Assembly (NCBI RefSeq): GCF_035668035.1
Contig: NZ_JAYMYJ010000008.1
Location: 1-31,836 of the forward strand
Direction of reading: 5' to 3'
DNA length: 31,836 nt
From: Thiothrix phosphatis
GTDB taxonomy: Bacteria; Pseudomonadota; Gammaproteobacteria; Thiotrichales; Thiotrichaceae
In this document: positions 1 to 7,895 of the stretch, piece after piece
How the letters are laid out: the number at the start of each line of letters is the position of its first letter
How positions within the stretch are numbered: position 1 is the first letter of the stretch
Program-made: the position numbers and the translations under genes
The notes under the pieces: generated by a model
What the model saw: the letters and a program-made list of their open reading frames with translations, nothing else
Database searches by the model: none
What the model was told of the DNA's origin: nothing

Positions 1-782
1 TGTGCCAGCGTTGATGCCCGGAAAATGGCTTTGTGGTCGTCTTCCAGCATTTTTACATAATGGGCAATGTAAGGCGCGTGTTCATCGTCAATCAGGGGCT
101 GAAGCCCAATCTGTGGCAGCAGAAACGCAGCTCCCAGCTCGGCCACCAGCTCCTCAAAGGCATACCCGGCACGGGAACGCTCGGCATTGCGTTGCAGGCG
201 TGACTCATGCCCTGTCCAGTGGATGTATTCATGCCCCAGCGTGGCATAGTAGGCTTCCGCACTGCTGAACCGCTCGATGCCAGGCATACGGATCTGGTCT
301 TTTGTTGGGCTGTAGGCCGGTGTTTGGGTGGTTTCGACCACTTTGCCGGGCAGTGCCGCAAAGAAACGGCTGGTTTCGGTGATGATGGTCGGCTTTTCAC
401 CCAGAGTGTCCTGCCCTACCCCTTCCAATTGTTCAAGGTTGAAGACGTGGTAAGCGCGTGCCACCGGAATCTTGACGGTTCCCTCTTCGCTGTCCGGGTC
501 GTCTTTCTCAAAGGTCTTGAAGAAACAGACCAGCGTACTCTTTTCACCCTTACGCACGTAACCGCCGCGTTCTGTAGCTTGTTGGAACGTCATCCAGTGC
601 GGGGATGAATAGCCCTTGCGTTCTGCCTCCAGCATCAGCCGCAGGCAGTTGATGCCCTTGTAATGGTCGCCAGTGGTGCGTAATGGCAAGCTGGTGGTGT
701 AACACTGTTTCCAGGGACGTACCCCTGCCTGCAATGCTTCGAGGATGGCGGTGGTGATTTCCTGATAGATGTCCCGTTTCAT
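1..782 (-). CDS. ArdC-like antirestriction protein with zincin metallopeptidase domain, C terminus cut by window edge
   Basis: The reading frame opens at ATG 782 behind AAGGAG (7-8 bases away) and stays open to the window edge, giving 260 visible residues; the end lies outside. The N-terminal part (about 1-120, starting MKRDIYQEITTAIL) matches the ssDNA-binding half of ArdC/DUF1738 proteins, with the typical PWK, GINCL and GYVRKGEKS stretches. The second half has the zinc peptidase signature HEYIHWTGH at residues 184-192 and FEELVAELGAAFL downstream, which likely supplies the third zinc ligand. Family members sit in leading regions of conjugative elements and protect incoming DNA from host restriction. 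That role is established for the family and inferred here. It supports a mobile-element origin for the left part of the window. Confidence 0.88.
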   Translation of the reverse strand, partial: MKRDIYQEITTAILEALQAGVRPWKQCYTTSLPLRTTGDHYKGINCLRLMLEAERKGYSSPHWMTFQQATERGGYVRKGEKSTLVCFFKTFEKDDPDSEEGTVKIPVARAYHVFNLEQLEGVGQDTLGEKPTIITETSRFFAALPGKVVETTQTPAYSPTKDQIRMPGIERFSSAEAYYATLGHEYIHWTGHESRLQRNAERSRAGYAFEELVAELGAAFLLPQIGLQPLIDDEHAPYIAHYVKMLEDDHKAIFRASTLA

Positions 783-1126
783 AATGGTCTCCTTGTGTAT
801 CGGTGTATGGCTAAACACGCGATAGCGGACTTCCCTGCCCTGCTCTTCCAACCCCATCCTGTTGTTGAGCGTTGATGGGTCAGCAGTGCTGTGTTGTCTT
901 TGCATCGGGCAGGTCAGGGAAAGCGGGGATTGTGTCCCGTACTTATCTGTCCCATCCCGTCGTCTCGCGTCGGTAGCCGACCGCTTCGGCACAAGACAGG
1001 GGTGCAAGGAGGAACGCAGGAACGAGTAGTCCTTGCAGCAATGGCTTTTGTTGGAGCAGGATACCGGATGACGCGAACGTTAACGGGTGGGGCAGATAGG
1101 GGACATAAGACTGCTGAACTGCCCGA

Positions 1127-1180
1127 TTAGCCTGTTGCAAGGCACGCCAGCAGCTAAGCCAGAAACGGGCAACAGGCTAA
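1127..1180. repeat. Inverted repeat, 12-bp perfect arms, 30-base spacer
   Basis: TTAGCCTGTTGC at 1127-1138 is the exact reverse complement of GCAACAGGCTAA at 1169-1180. No T-run follows on either strand, so it is unlikely to be an intrinsic terminator. Near an ArdC-type gene, an operator or a piece of a transfer origin are both possible; neither is shown. Confidence 0.6.
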
Positions 1181-1294
1181 CGACAAGTGGAACGCGCAGT
1201 GGCGGCGCAAGACGGCACGGAGGTGGCAGGGATTGGCGTGGAAATGGCGCAAGCCATTGCAGCAGAAAGCCCGGTCTGCAAAGAGCCACCCTAC

Positions 1295-1309
1295 CCGGAA
1301 TTTGTAGCA
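1295..1309 (+). repeat. Isolated iteron-like sequence
   Basis: CCGGAATTTGTAGCA here is identical over 15 bases to the start of the repeat copy at 8823-8840 inside the replication initiator gene. It lies in non-coding DNA about 7 kb away, so it is not explained by protein repeats. Confidence 0.5.
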
Positions 1310-1697
1310 ATAAGGATTTTGTCCCGCAACTATCTCCCCAGCCACATACCCTTGTTAACAGCAGAGTCCCCCGTATCAGGATAGTGATGGGTTAAAGCAG
1401 GCAGCCCTGTCCTAAGCATAACCCAGCACAAGGGATAGCAATCCCCACAAACAGGAGAATGTCAGCAACAGCCAAACTATCAGCCAGCAAGGCAAACCAT
1501 CATTTTGTGACAGCAAACCTGCTCTCCCAAACAGGGGTAGGTGAAAGCCAAGGGGAAACACACCAGGTGCATACCGGCTGTATACGTCCACAGGGGCATT
1601 GTTTGAGATGCTATCCAAATAGTATCGGCAACATCTGCATCCAGTGCCCTGTCAGGTAACATGTCAGGCGAGACCAACCCAGACAAGAGGAACCAGA

Positions 1698-1997
1698 ATG
1701 CACCTGAACCTGCTGGTACTGCGTTGCCGCGACATTGAGGCCACCAGAACCTTTTACACCCAACTTGGGTTGACGTTCACACGGGAACAACACGGTAGCG
1801 GCCCAGTCCACTATTCCACCTACCTCGGCGGGCTGCTACTGGAGTTGTACCCCACCAACGGTGAACCGGATAATGTCAGGCTAGGCTTTAGCGTCCCATC
1901 TACCCTGCTGGCACAGTTCAATACCCACACCCAAGACCCATTCCAAGGTTGCCGGGATCCCGATGGCAGGTTTGTCGCATTGTCTGTGGATGAATGA
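1698..1997 (+). CDS. Small VOC-superfamily (glyoxalase/bleomycin-resistance type) protein
   Basis: The 99-residue protein starts at ATG 1698, with AGAGGAAC upstream as binding site. It begins MHLNLLVLRCRDIEATRTFY, the classic first beta strand and helix of the vicinal oxygen chelate fold (strand, then 'D...fY..lGl.f'). LGLTFTREQHGSGPVHYS and LLLELYP follow, and the chain ends with DPDGRFVALSVDE, matching the 'DPDGn.v.l' close of the fold. It is one VOC module, so two subunits would be needed for an active site. The substrate cannot be told from sequence. It stands alone, followed about 80 bases later by a strong hairpin. Confidence 0.85.
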   Translation: MHLNLLVLRCRDIEATRTFYTQLGLTFTREQHGSGPVHYSTYLGGLLLELYPTNGEPDNVRLGFSVPSTLLAQFNTHTQDPFQGCRDPDGRFVALSVDE

Positions 1998-2069
1998 AAT
2001 CCCCGGCAAGGCAGCGGGTCAAGGCAAGGGAAAGGGAAGAAAGCTGGAACAAGACAGGCAGGACACCCA

Positions 2070-2110
2070 AAAAAATAAAGGCGACTGGTCAGGGGTAAAC
2101 CAGTCGCCTT
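2070..2110. terminator. Strong hairpin terminator, best on the minus strand
   Basis: A perfect 12-bp stem AAGGCGACTGGT (2078-2089) / ACCAGTCGCCTT (2099-2110) with a 9-base loop. Read on the minus strand it is followed by a run rich in T (2077-2070), a good intrinsic terminator. On the plus strand it is followed by GCTTTCCTTATT, a weaker U-tract, so it may also end the VOC transcript. Confidence 0.75.
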
Positions 2111-2495
2111 GCTTTCCTTATTGTTATCGTGAGACTTCCATGTCCACAAGAGGAGGCTTTTTTAAGGGGACGTGCGCATTCTGGCACAAGCTAAATCCAA
2201 AGTGAACAGAAAACTTAACGAAAACTGAACGACATTTTTTTACAGACCAAGTTCCCTGCCCCGCAACAGTTTTTCCATCCCTGTTCACCGCAGCCTTCGC
2301 ACCCTTGCCCCCAAGGCGTAACCCCAATGTCTGTCTTACTGACTGCTCCAACAAATCCCGTCCTGCCAGCCACAAAACGATGCCACCCTATGGGTAACAC
2401 GGACAACATCATCTTGTCCTAGTCAGAATACTTGCCGGAAACGACCTGGATACCTTGCCTGACAGGCCGGGAAAGCCATTATAAAAGCAATCGCA

Positions 2496-2511
2496 GTTTT
2501 ACATGTAAAAC
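2496..2511. promoter_or_regulatory. Palindrome copy 1 (GTTTTACATGTAAAAC)
   Basis: Perfect 16-bp palindrome in non-coding DNA. It is one of eight copies confined to the first 10 kb of the window. Length and symmetry fit an operator for a dimeric repressor, comparable in style to KorA-type plasmid operators; the binding protein is unknown. Confidence 0.6.
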
Positions 2512-2614
2512 CGTCCCTACCATTTGTCCAGACAGTTACAGCCAATGAATAAATACGGATAAATTTATGGATACGGACAATTCCCCTGTTCCTGTTTTGT
2601 CCTGCCAACAGTAC

Positions 2615-2632
2615 AGTTTTACATGTAAAACT
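2615..2632. promoter_or_regulatory. Palindrome copy 2, extended to 18 bp
   Basis: The 16-bp core GTTTTACATGTAAAAC at 2616-2631 is extended by a matching A/T pair. It lies 119 bp after copy 1, in the same gene-free stretch, about 100 bp before the abiE promoter. Confidence 0.6.
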
Positions 2633-2735
2633 TCTCTCCAGCCATCACCCTGACACACCTACAGACAGTATAAAGAATATCGGCTAAACTCCTTCTATTT
2701 CATGTATATGAAGCCAATATCAAGAATATCCATAC

Positions 2736-2764
2736 TTGACTTATGAAGCATAATAAGATATATG
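2736..2764 (+). promoter_or_regulatory. Promoter of the abiE operon
   Basis: -35 TTGACT (2736-2741), 17-base spacer, -10 TATATG (2759-2764). Transcription would start around 2771, giving a very short leader before ATG 2787. The -10 box lies inside the 43-bp palindrome, so binding there should block RNA polymerase. Confidence 0.65.
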
Positions 2765-2790
2765 TCCTTAGGACATATATCTTATTATGC
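2748..2790. promoter_or_regulatory. 43-bp near-perfect palindrome, predicted AbiEi operator
   Basis: Two 21-bp arms (2748-2768 and 2770-2790) are exact reverse complements around a single central base at 2769. The palindrome covers the -10 box and the proposed start codon of the antitoxin gene. AbiEi antitoxins are known to repress their own operon by binding inverted repeats at the promoter. The assignment follows from that precedent and the position. Confidence 0.75.
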
Positions 2791-3710
2791 GAAGTGATGT
2801 GAAAGCCAGTATCTCCTTTTCTACAGCCCTGCAACGGCTGATACTCACGGAACATCCCAAACCCGTGATAAGCCGCTATGAACTGGTAGGGTACATGGTA
2901 AAACTCTACCACACCAAAACCTATGCCGGTTTACCTATTGGCAAGCTAACATCCGACCTGCCCCAGCAAACCGTCATTGAGCGCAATCTGGATGGTCTGG
3001 TCAACAAAGGGATTCTGACCCAGTTCGCTAACCTGCCAGTGTTTGCTGTCGCTGGCCTGACAGCACCGACGGCGCAACAGGTCATTTGCACACTGAACCC
3101 GTTTTGCTACCTGTCACACCTGAGTGCTATGGAATGGCATCACCTGACTGACCGCATCCCCCACACTGTCCATGTGACCACCTGCACTGCCAGTGAATTC
3201 AGGCGGCTGGCAGAAGAAAAGGCCAAACAGGATTTCCAGCCCTTCCCTACCCTAGCGGACATTCCATGCAAGCACCATAAACCCGGCGGGGAGATTCAGG
3301 CGAAAACCATACAGGAACATACCCGCAAGGACTACCACCCTTACCCGGAACAACACGGTAGTGGTGGCATACGGGTTGCGCCCATCGGGCGCACCTTCCT
3401 GGATATGCTTCAGGAACCCGACTATTGCGGTGGTTTCAGCCATGTGCTGGAAGTGTTCACCGAATATGCCGGGCATTACCTCCCTGTCATCCTCAAGACC
3501 ATCGACAAGGAAGGTAAGGCCATCGACAAGGTAAGGGCCGGTTATATCCTGCAAGAGCGGCTAGGACACCAGCACCCCACCATTGAAGGCTGGAAAGCCT
3601 TGGTACAGCGCGGTGGCTCCCGCAAACTGCTGGCGACTGAACCTTACAAAGATTCTTATTCAGAAATGTGGTGCATATCCGTAAACTTGCCCGATGGAAA
3701 CCAACATTGA
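2787..3710 (+). CDS. abiEi: AbiEi-like antitoxin / autorepressor of a type IV toxin-antitoxin system
   Basis: 307 residues. The N-terminal ~100 residues look like a winged-helix domain (RYELVGYMVKLYHTKTYAG, then LPQQTVIERNLDGLVNKGIL as recognition part), followed by the larger domain typical of long AbiEi proteins (YLSHLSAMEWHHLTDRIPHTVHV resembles the 'S..sAl..hgL' region). A C-terminal IGRTFLDMLQEPDYCGG stretch matches the 'R.T..D.l..P...GG' signature of AbiEi_4-type proteins. No ribosome binding site is seen before ATG 2787; GTG 2799 is an alternative. The last 17 bases overlap the toxin gene, indicating coupled translation. It would neutralise AbiEii and repress the operon through the palindrome at its start. 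Confidence 0.8.
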   Translation: MRSDVKASISFSTALQRLILTEHPKPVISRYELVGYMVKLYHTKTYAGLPIGKLTSDLPQQTVIERNLDGLVNKGILTQFANLPVFAVAGLTAPTAQQVICTLNPFCYLSHLSAMEWHHLTDRIPHTVHVTTCTASEFRRLAEEKAKQDFQPFPTLADIPCKHHKPGGEIQAKTIQEHTRKDYHPYPEQHGSGGIRVAPIGRTFLDMLQEPDYCGGFSHVLEVFTEYAGHYLPVILKTIDKEGKAIDKVRAGYILQERLGHQHPTIEGWKALVQRGGSRKLLATEPYKDSYSEMWCISVNLPDGNQH

Positions 3711-4548
3711 AGATTGGGTCAGGGCTGCCACCCCTGACCGTACCACCTTCCGGCAAGCTGTCCACCTGATCCTGCACGCGATTGCGGGTGACAATTACCT
3801 GCGGTTACGCATGATCATGAAGGGTGGCATGTTGCTGGGTATCCGTTACAGCAGTTCCCGCTTTACGGAAGACATTGACTTCTCTACCCACAACACCTTG
3901 CCTGAGATTGACCAAGCGGAGTTTGAAGCACACCTGCGGGAAGCACTGGTGGTTGCCGCTGATGAACTCCCCTACCCGGTTGTTTGCCGTCTCCAGTCCC
4001 TCAAACTGCAACCCCGCACAGGAGGCACTTTCCCCTCCTTCAAGTTACAACTGGGTTATGCCAACACCCAGGACAGCAATGCCGTGAAACGGCTGGAACG
4101 GGGTGCAGCACCAACCACGGTCAAAATTGATTACAGCTTCAATGAAGCCAGCTACGAGCTGCAAGCCCTGTCGCTGGATGGAGAAGAAACCATTCAGGCT
4201 TACGGCCTGACTGACCTGCTGGCTGAGAAGCTGCGCTCCATCATTCAGCAGGTGGTGCGTAAGCGTAACCGCCGTCAGGACGTGTATGACATCTGGTATC
4301 TGTTGGATACCTGCCCTCCCCTGACCCATAGGGAGAAACAGCAGGTGCTGGACACGTTTCACAAAAAAGCCGCAGGCCGTCTTGAGCCTGAACTGCTTCA
4401 GCAGGACATTTTGCGCAGATCAGACATTATGCAAGCATCCGGCAAGGAGTATGCCCTGCTGCGTGATGAGGTTTCACAACCCTTGCCGCCTTTTGAGATA
4501 GCCTACGAACAGGTTGCGGGCTTTTATGAATCCCTGCCTTGGCAATAG
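3694..4548 (+). CDS. abiEii: AbiEii-like nucleotidyltransferase toxin
   Basis: 284 residues, of the expected family size. The nucleotidyltransferase signature is clear: MKGGMLLGIRY at 42-52, TEDIDFS at 58-64 (catalytic D60 and D62), and a third acidic residue in KIDYSF (D146). The second conserved AbiEii block, AEKL (177-180) with RRQDVYDIWYL (193-203), carries the conserved Lys/Arg/Asp residues. AbiEii toxins transfer nucleotides and stop growth of phage-infected cells; the related MenT toxins modify tRNA. The target of this copy cannot be read from sequence. The start overlaps the antitoxin gene by 17 bases, and all catalytic residues I can check are present. Confidence 0.9.
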   Translation: METNIEDWVRAATPDRTTFRQAVHLILHAIAGDNYLRLRMIMKGGMLLGIRYSSSRFTEDIDFSTHNTLPEIDQAEFEAHLREALVVAADELPYPVVCRLQSLKLQPRTGGTFPSFKLQLGYANTQDSNAVKRLERGAAPTTVKIDYSFNEASYELQALSLDGEETIQAYGLTDLLAEKLRSIIQQVVRKRNRRQDVYDIWYLLDTCPPLTHREKQQVLDTFHKKAAGRLEPELLQQDILRRSDIMQASGKEYALLRDEVSQPLPPFEIAYEQVAGFYESLPWQ

Positions 4549-4598
4549 AACAGCCACACACCAGACAGCTCCTACCAAAGACAAGACAACCAACCACC

Positions 4599-5042
4599 AT
4601 GCAAATTACCTTGAACTCAGGCCGTGAGGTTTATCTCCGGGATTTGAACCAGAGCCATACCTATGCCGGGTTGCTGCTGGGTGTCCCTAACCGGGAATAC
4701 AACCAGGATCTGATCAGCCAGTTCCGCCAAACAGCCCAACAGGAAATGCACACCCATTATGCGTTTGTCGTCACACCTCCTGTACTGGATGTGTTGGATG
4801 CAGATGGCAGGAAACGCACAAGCCACAGGGGCAAACCAGTTGAACGTATCCCCTACATTGCCTGCACTGCCCTGTTCCGCTCGAATGGTGTAATGCGGGA
4901 AGGCGATGAAGACATTGCGTTTGCCTCCATCTTAGCTGTGGTCTGGTTTCAGGAAACGTTTGCCCTGCCGATTGATGAAGCGGTATTGGAGCGCATCAAG
5001 GCCATTGACTGGGACAGGTTGGCGGAAGCCTGGTGTCCTTGA
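4599..5042 (+). CDS. Unknown 147-residue protein downstream of abiE
   Basis: I do not recognise this family. The chosen ATG 4599 gives MQITLNSGREVYLRDL at the N terminus. An upstream TTG start (4539) overlapping the toxin stop is possible but would add a low-complexity leader. No clear ribosome binding site precedes either start. The protein is soluble, rich in charged residues, with YAGLLLGVPNREYNQDLI near the start and an alpha-helical end. No membrane segment or catalytic motif is visible. It lies 50 bases after abiEii on the same strand and may be co-transcribed. The 26-bp palindrome at 5095-5120 follows it. Confidence 0.6.
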   Translation: MQITLNSGREVYLRDLNQSHTYAGLLLGVPNREYNQDLISQFRQTAQQEMHTHYAFVVTPPVLDVLDADGRKRTSHRGKPVERIPYIACTALFRSNGVMREGDEDIAFASILAVVWFQETFALPIDEAVLERIKAIDWDRLAEAWCP

Positions 5043-5094
5043 CTCCCCTACTCCAAAGATTCCCCTACCCCCATCCCAAACAACCACCTCCACA

Positions 5095-5120
5095 GGAAAG
5101 TTTTACATGTAAAACTTTCC
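5095..5120. terminator. Palindrome copy 3, extended to 26 bp, at a convergent gene end
   Basis: The 16-bp core (5100-5115) is flanked by GGAAA and TTTCC, so the whole 26 bp is a perfect palindrome. It sits between two convergent gene ends, 52 bases after the plus-strand stop and touching the minus-strand stop at 5120. This position fits a bidirectional terminator; the core could equally be a protein-binding site. Confidence 0.5.
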
Positions 5121-5851
5121 TACTTCGGCAAGCTCCCCAGCAAACTGTCCAGTAACTCACGCGATGGTTTGACCTCGATGGCAGGTTGGAACATACCGGC
5201 CAATGCCTTGCTGGTGTCATCAACCTGCACTGCCCTACCCCACGTTTTACCCCAGTCATTGGTCGTGTAGCGATACCAGTCTTTGGTCTCGTTACCGTCA
5301 CGCTCACGGTAAACAGAACCGATGAGCGCACCACTGCCATCTTTGCCGATATTGAAGTCTTCCAGCACCAGGTATTCATTGGCCCATGCTGGCTGGTTCA
5401 AGTCTGCCGGGAATGTCACTGAGGTACAGTCCACACCGGCAAACTGCCCTTTCCCGCACAGTACCGTATATTCCGAACCTGGGCCTTCAATCCCCCACAT
5501 ACTGAACAGCATGAAACGGTCATAGGCCGGGGTACTGTATGCCCCCTCCACCCGATGGCCTTCAGCCACAGGGTAAAGTTGCCACTGCCCTGCCCGCTGG
5601 ATGAAAACCACCGTCCCCATCCCTTCCATACGCTCACCCACCAAGACAGGCAGGGTCACTCCATTCACCACGTAACCATGCAGCTCCCCCGCACCCAGCA
5701 ATCCCTGCACCAGCTTGCGGTCAGGCGTGACAGCCTGTCCACACGACCAATCGGCCTGCCATGCAGGTTCCGGTAAGGTCGCTGCCGCCCACGCAAGTGA
5801 ACCTCCAACCCAAGTGGCTACTGCCACCCCTATTACCAACAACTGACGCAT
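5120..5851 (-). CDS. Secreted/periplasmic protein of unknown function
   Basis: 243 residues from ATG 5851, preceded by AGAGGAAA. A Sec signal peptide is evident: MRQ, a hydrophobic core about residues 4-20, and a likely cut after AWA near residue 22-24. The mature part has three cysteines that could form disulfides, aromatic-rich strands, and stretches such as RYTTNDWGKTWGRAVQV, suggesting a beta-rich fold. No enzyme motif was recognised. The gene is flanked on both sides by extended palindromes (5095-5120 and 5926-5949), which makes it look like a separately transcribed unit within the element. Confidence 0.75.
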   Translation of the reverse strand: MRQLLVIGVAVATWVGGSLAWAAATLPEPAWQADWSCGQAVTPDRKLVQGLLGAGELHGYVVNGVTLPVLVGERMEGMGTVVFIQRAGQWQLYPVAEGHRVEGAYSTPAYDRFMLFSMWGIEGPGSEYTVLCGKGQFAGVDCTSVTFPADLNQPAWANEYLVLEDFNIGKDGSGALIGSVYRERDGNETKDWYRYTTNDWGKTWGRAVQVDDTSKALAGMFQPAIEVKPSRELLDSLLGSLPK

Positions 5852-5925
5852 GATGTTTTTCCTCTTGCCACACCCTAACTTTTACTTCCCATCCATAGCC
5901 TCCCACACGCTGGACGGCTGGACGA

Positions 5926-5949
5926 GGGAGTTTTACATGTAAAACTCCC
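5926..5949. promoter_or_regulatory. Palindrome copy 4, extended to 24 bp
   Basis: The core GTTTTACATGTAAAAC (5930-5945) is flanked by GGGA/TCCC, giving 24 bp of perfect symmetry. It lies between the stop of the membrane-protein gene (5978) and the start of the secreted-protein gene (5851), about 75 bases upstream of the latter. Operator, terminator or both are possible. Confidence 0.55.
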
Positions 5950-5977
5950 CTGCCCTGTACCTACCAACCCGGTTCTC

Positions 5978-7561
5978 CTAACCCACCAAAGCCAGTGCTG
6001 CCTGTTTGACTTCCAATACAGGCAGGAATTCACCTAGCCCACAACTGGGGCCAGTGTACGCCGGATTGCGGTACACCACGCCATCCTGTTCCATGTGCCG
6101 CAGGATCAGGTCGGCCATTGCCTGCCGTTCCACCTGATTGCTGCCAACCTGCATTTTCTGGAGTGCCTTTTTCAAACCCGGACGGCTGGGACGCAACTGC
6201 CCTCCCCTGACCAGTTTGCACAAGGTCAGGTAGACAGACTCGGCCACCTGCACCTCATTGCCCTCACCGACTTTACCCGTAAGGTACTTACCCGTTACCT
6301 GTTTTGCACCTGCCGTACCGGGGTGTGGCGTACCTGTACGCTGACCACCCTGACCCTGGTGCTTTACCTTACCCGTAAGGCTGGACAGGCTGGAAGCACC
6401 GGTGGTGAGAGGGTTAACAGGCGGGGCAAAACCGGGCATAGGGAAGGTAGGGTTAGTGGTGGAGTAATCCATGCGCAGCCAGTCCCGTGCGAAATGGTCA
6501 GCCGGGATCATGCCGGGTAGGGGACGCACACCTGCACCACTTGCCGTCCCCGCACCCGTGCCAGACACTGCCGTTTGCCCTGTACCACCCGTACCTGCGG
6601 CAACAGGTAGGGTAGGTGAGGCCAAGGCAGATGAGGGTAGGGCAGGTAAAGAGGGGGCAGGTTCAAACGGGGAACCATCGGCATTCAGCCCTAGTAATTG
6701 CAGCGCCTTGCGATGGTTACCGACATACGTGCCAATGAAATGGAAGATGTACTCAAACGTACCGATCACCACCACCGAGAACAAGAAAGATGCCACGATG
6801 CCCTCCACGCTGAACATATGTTTCAGCAAACGGATCATGCCGTAATGCTTGTCCTCGTCATATTCCAACGCCTTGGCTTGGGCAATGGCGGTGGACAGGG
6901 CAGAGGCATTACTGGTCTGGTAAGCCGCTACCTGTTCACGCGCTGCGGCTACCCGTCCCTGTGCTTCTGCCAGTTTGCTGCCAATGGTGCGGGTACTGTA
7001 TTCACTACAGGTATGGCATTGGGCCTTCTTTTGCTGCTCGGCTTCCCAGCGATGCACTTCCCCTTGGGCGGCTGCTAATGCTTGTTGGGCAGGGGAGGGT
7101 GCTGCCGCTTTGTCGGTCAGTTTGCTGATACTGCCCAGTGCCGTCTGGAACACAGGCGAGTTCTCGGAACGGTGGCGCACGGTGGCATCTTCGCGTTCCA
7201 TGGATTGTGACACCTCGGAGAACAATCCAAAGAACACCACAATGCAGGTAGCAATGAGTGCAGCAGGCCCCTTGTAGCCACTGGCATACAGCAGCCCTTG
7301 CCCGAATGTCACCACTAGGGTGATGCCCAAACCCAGCCACGCATTAGCCCATTGCTCACCCGTCCAGACGGATGGGGTCAGGTCGCCGCCGACAAAATAC
7401 TTCACCACAAACATGGCAGAAGCGAGAAAGGCCGCAACCCCAGCCAGCCATAACAGCCAGTTGGCTTTGGTCAGATCATCCACCAATTGGCGGACAGATT
7501 TCATGTCTTTCAGTTCTTCCGGCTTACCGCGTAAGGTATCCAGTTTTTCCAATGTAATCAT
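5978..7561 (-). CDS. Large membrane protein of the replication operon, with central coiled coil
   Basis: 527 residues from ATG 7561, behind AAGGAG. Likely membrane segments at about 35-54, 74-94, 98-116 and 252-275. Between the third and fourth lies a long Ala/Gln/Glu-rich helical stretch (about 150-235), probably a coiled coil, holding a CHTC pair at 182-185. Residues 290-440 are a Pro/Ala/Gly/Thr-rich low-complexity linker with LTGKV repeats. The last ~85 residues (VAESVYLTLCKLVRGGQLRPS onward) look like a small helical, possibly DNA-binding domain. I do not recognise a named family. It is the last gene of the operon with the initiator and may anchor the replicon or act in transfer; this is inference. 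Confidence 0.75.
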   Translation of the reverse strand: MITLEKLDTLRGKPEELKDMKSVRQLVDDLTKANWLLWLAGVAAFLASAMFVVKYFVGGDLTPSVWTGEQWANAWLGLGITLVVTFGQGLLYASGYKGPAALIATCIVVFFGLFSEVSQSMEREDATVRHRSENSPVFQTALGSISKLTDKAAAPSPAQQALAAAQGEVHRWEAEQQKKAQCHTCSEYSTRTIGSKLAEAQGRVAAAREQVAAYQTSNASALSTAIAQAKALEYDEDKHYGMIRLLKHMFSVEGIVASFLFSVVVIGTFEYIFHFIGTYVGNHRKALQLLGLNADGSPFEPAPSLPALPSSALASPTLPVAAGTGGTGQTAVSGTGAGTASGAGVRPLPGMIPADHFARDWLRMDYSTTNPTFPMPGFAPPVNPLTTGASSLSSLTGKVKHQGQGGQRTGTPHPGTAGAKQVTGKYLTGKVGEGNEVQVAESVYLTLCKLVRGGQLRPSRPGLKKALQKMQVGSNQVERQAMADLILRHMEQDGVVYRNPAYTGPSCGLGEFLPVLEVKQAALALVG

Positions 7562-7574
7562 TACAAACTCCTTG

Positions 7575-7895
7575 TTACATCCATGTACCCAACAGGAACA
7601 GCACCGCACTGAACCACAATAGATGCCCGTCAGCCCAGGCACGGATGGCGTAATACACACCACCCAGAATCACCAGACCAATCAGCACGTAGGGGAAGTG
7701 CAGGGCAAACCCGGCAAAGTTCAGGCTCTGCCACACACCGGGCAAAGCCACCAACAGCAGCCAGACCAAACCATCCCAAAGCCCCAGCACGAAACGCAGC
7801 ACGGCACGTACCGGGACGGGAGGTTGGCTGTCCTGATCCATGACAGCCCCATTCACCATGAGGGCAGGGGAGGGCATTGCACTTGTCTCGGTCAT
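7575..7895 (-). CDS. Small membrane protein of the replication operon
   Basis: 106 residues from ATG 7895, which overlaps the initiator stop as ATGA. Three hydrophobic segments can be seen: VLGLWDGLVWLLLVALPGVW, FPYVLIGLVILGGVYY, and a C-terminal LLWFSAVLFLLGTW. There is no known motif. It ends 13 bases before the start of the larger membrane protein, so the two are probably partners made together. Confidence 0.7.
   Translation of the reverse strand: MTETSAMPSPALMVNGAVMDQDSQPPVPVRAVLRFVLGLWDGLVWLLLVALPGVWQSLNFAGFALHFPYVLIGLVILGGVYYAIRAWADGHLLWFSAVLFLLGTWM

Larger units (their letters stand above)
783..1697. other. Intergenic stretch without a convincing gene
   Basis: About 900 bases between the ArdC-like gene and the VOC gene. 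Short open frames exist on both strands, but none has a recognisable product plus a sensible ribosome binding site. It contains a 12-bp inverted repeat (1127-1138 with 1169-1180) and a 15-base match to the initiator-gene iteron (1295-1309). It may be a regulatory or transfer region of the element; no further structure could be supported. Confidence 0.5.
2111..2735. other. Intergenic stretch with two palindromes, no gene
   Basis: No open frame here has a recognisable product. The stretch holds two copies of the 16-bp palindrome, annotated separately, and becomes A/T-rich toward the abiE promoter. Confidence 0.5.

Noticed and set aside
1459..1659. A 66-codon open frame with AGGAG before it and several cysteines
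   Set aside because: The AGGAG is only one or two bases from the ATG, too close to work well. The peptide has no recognisable fold, and other frames are equally open here.
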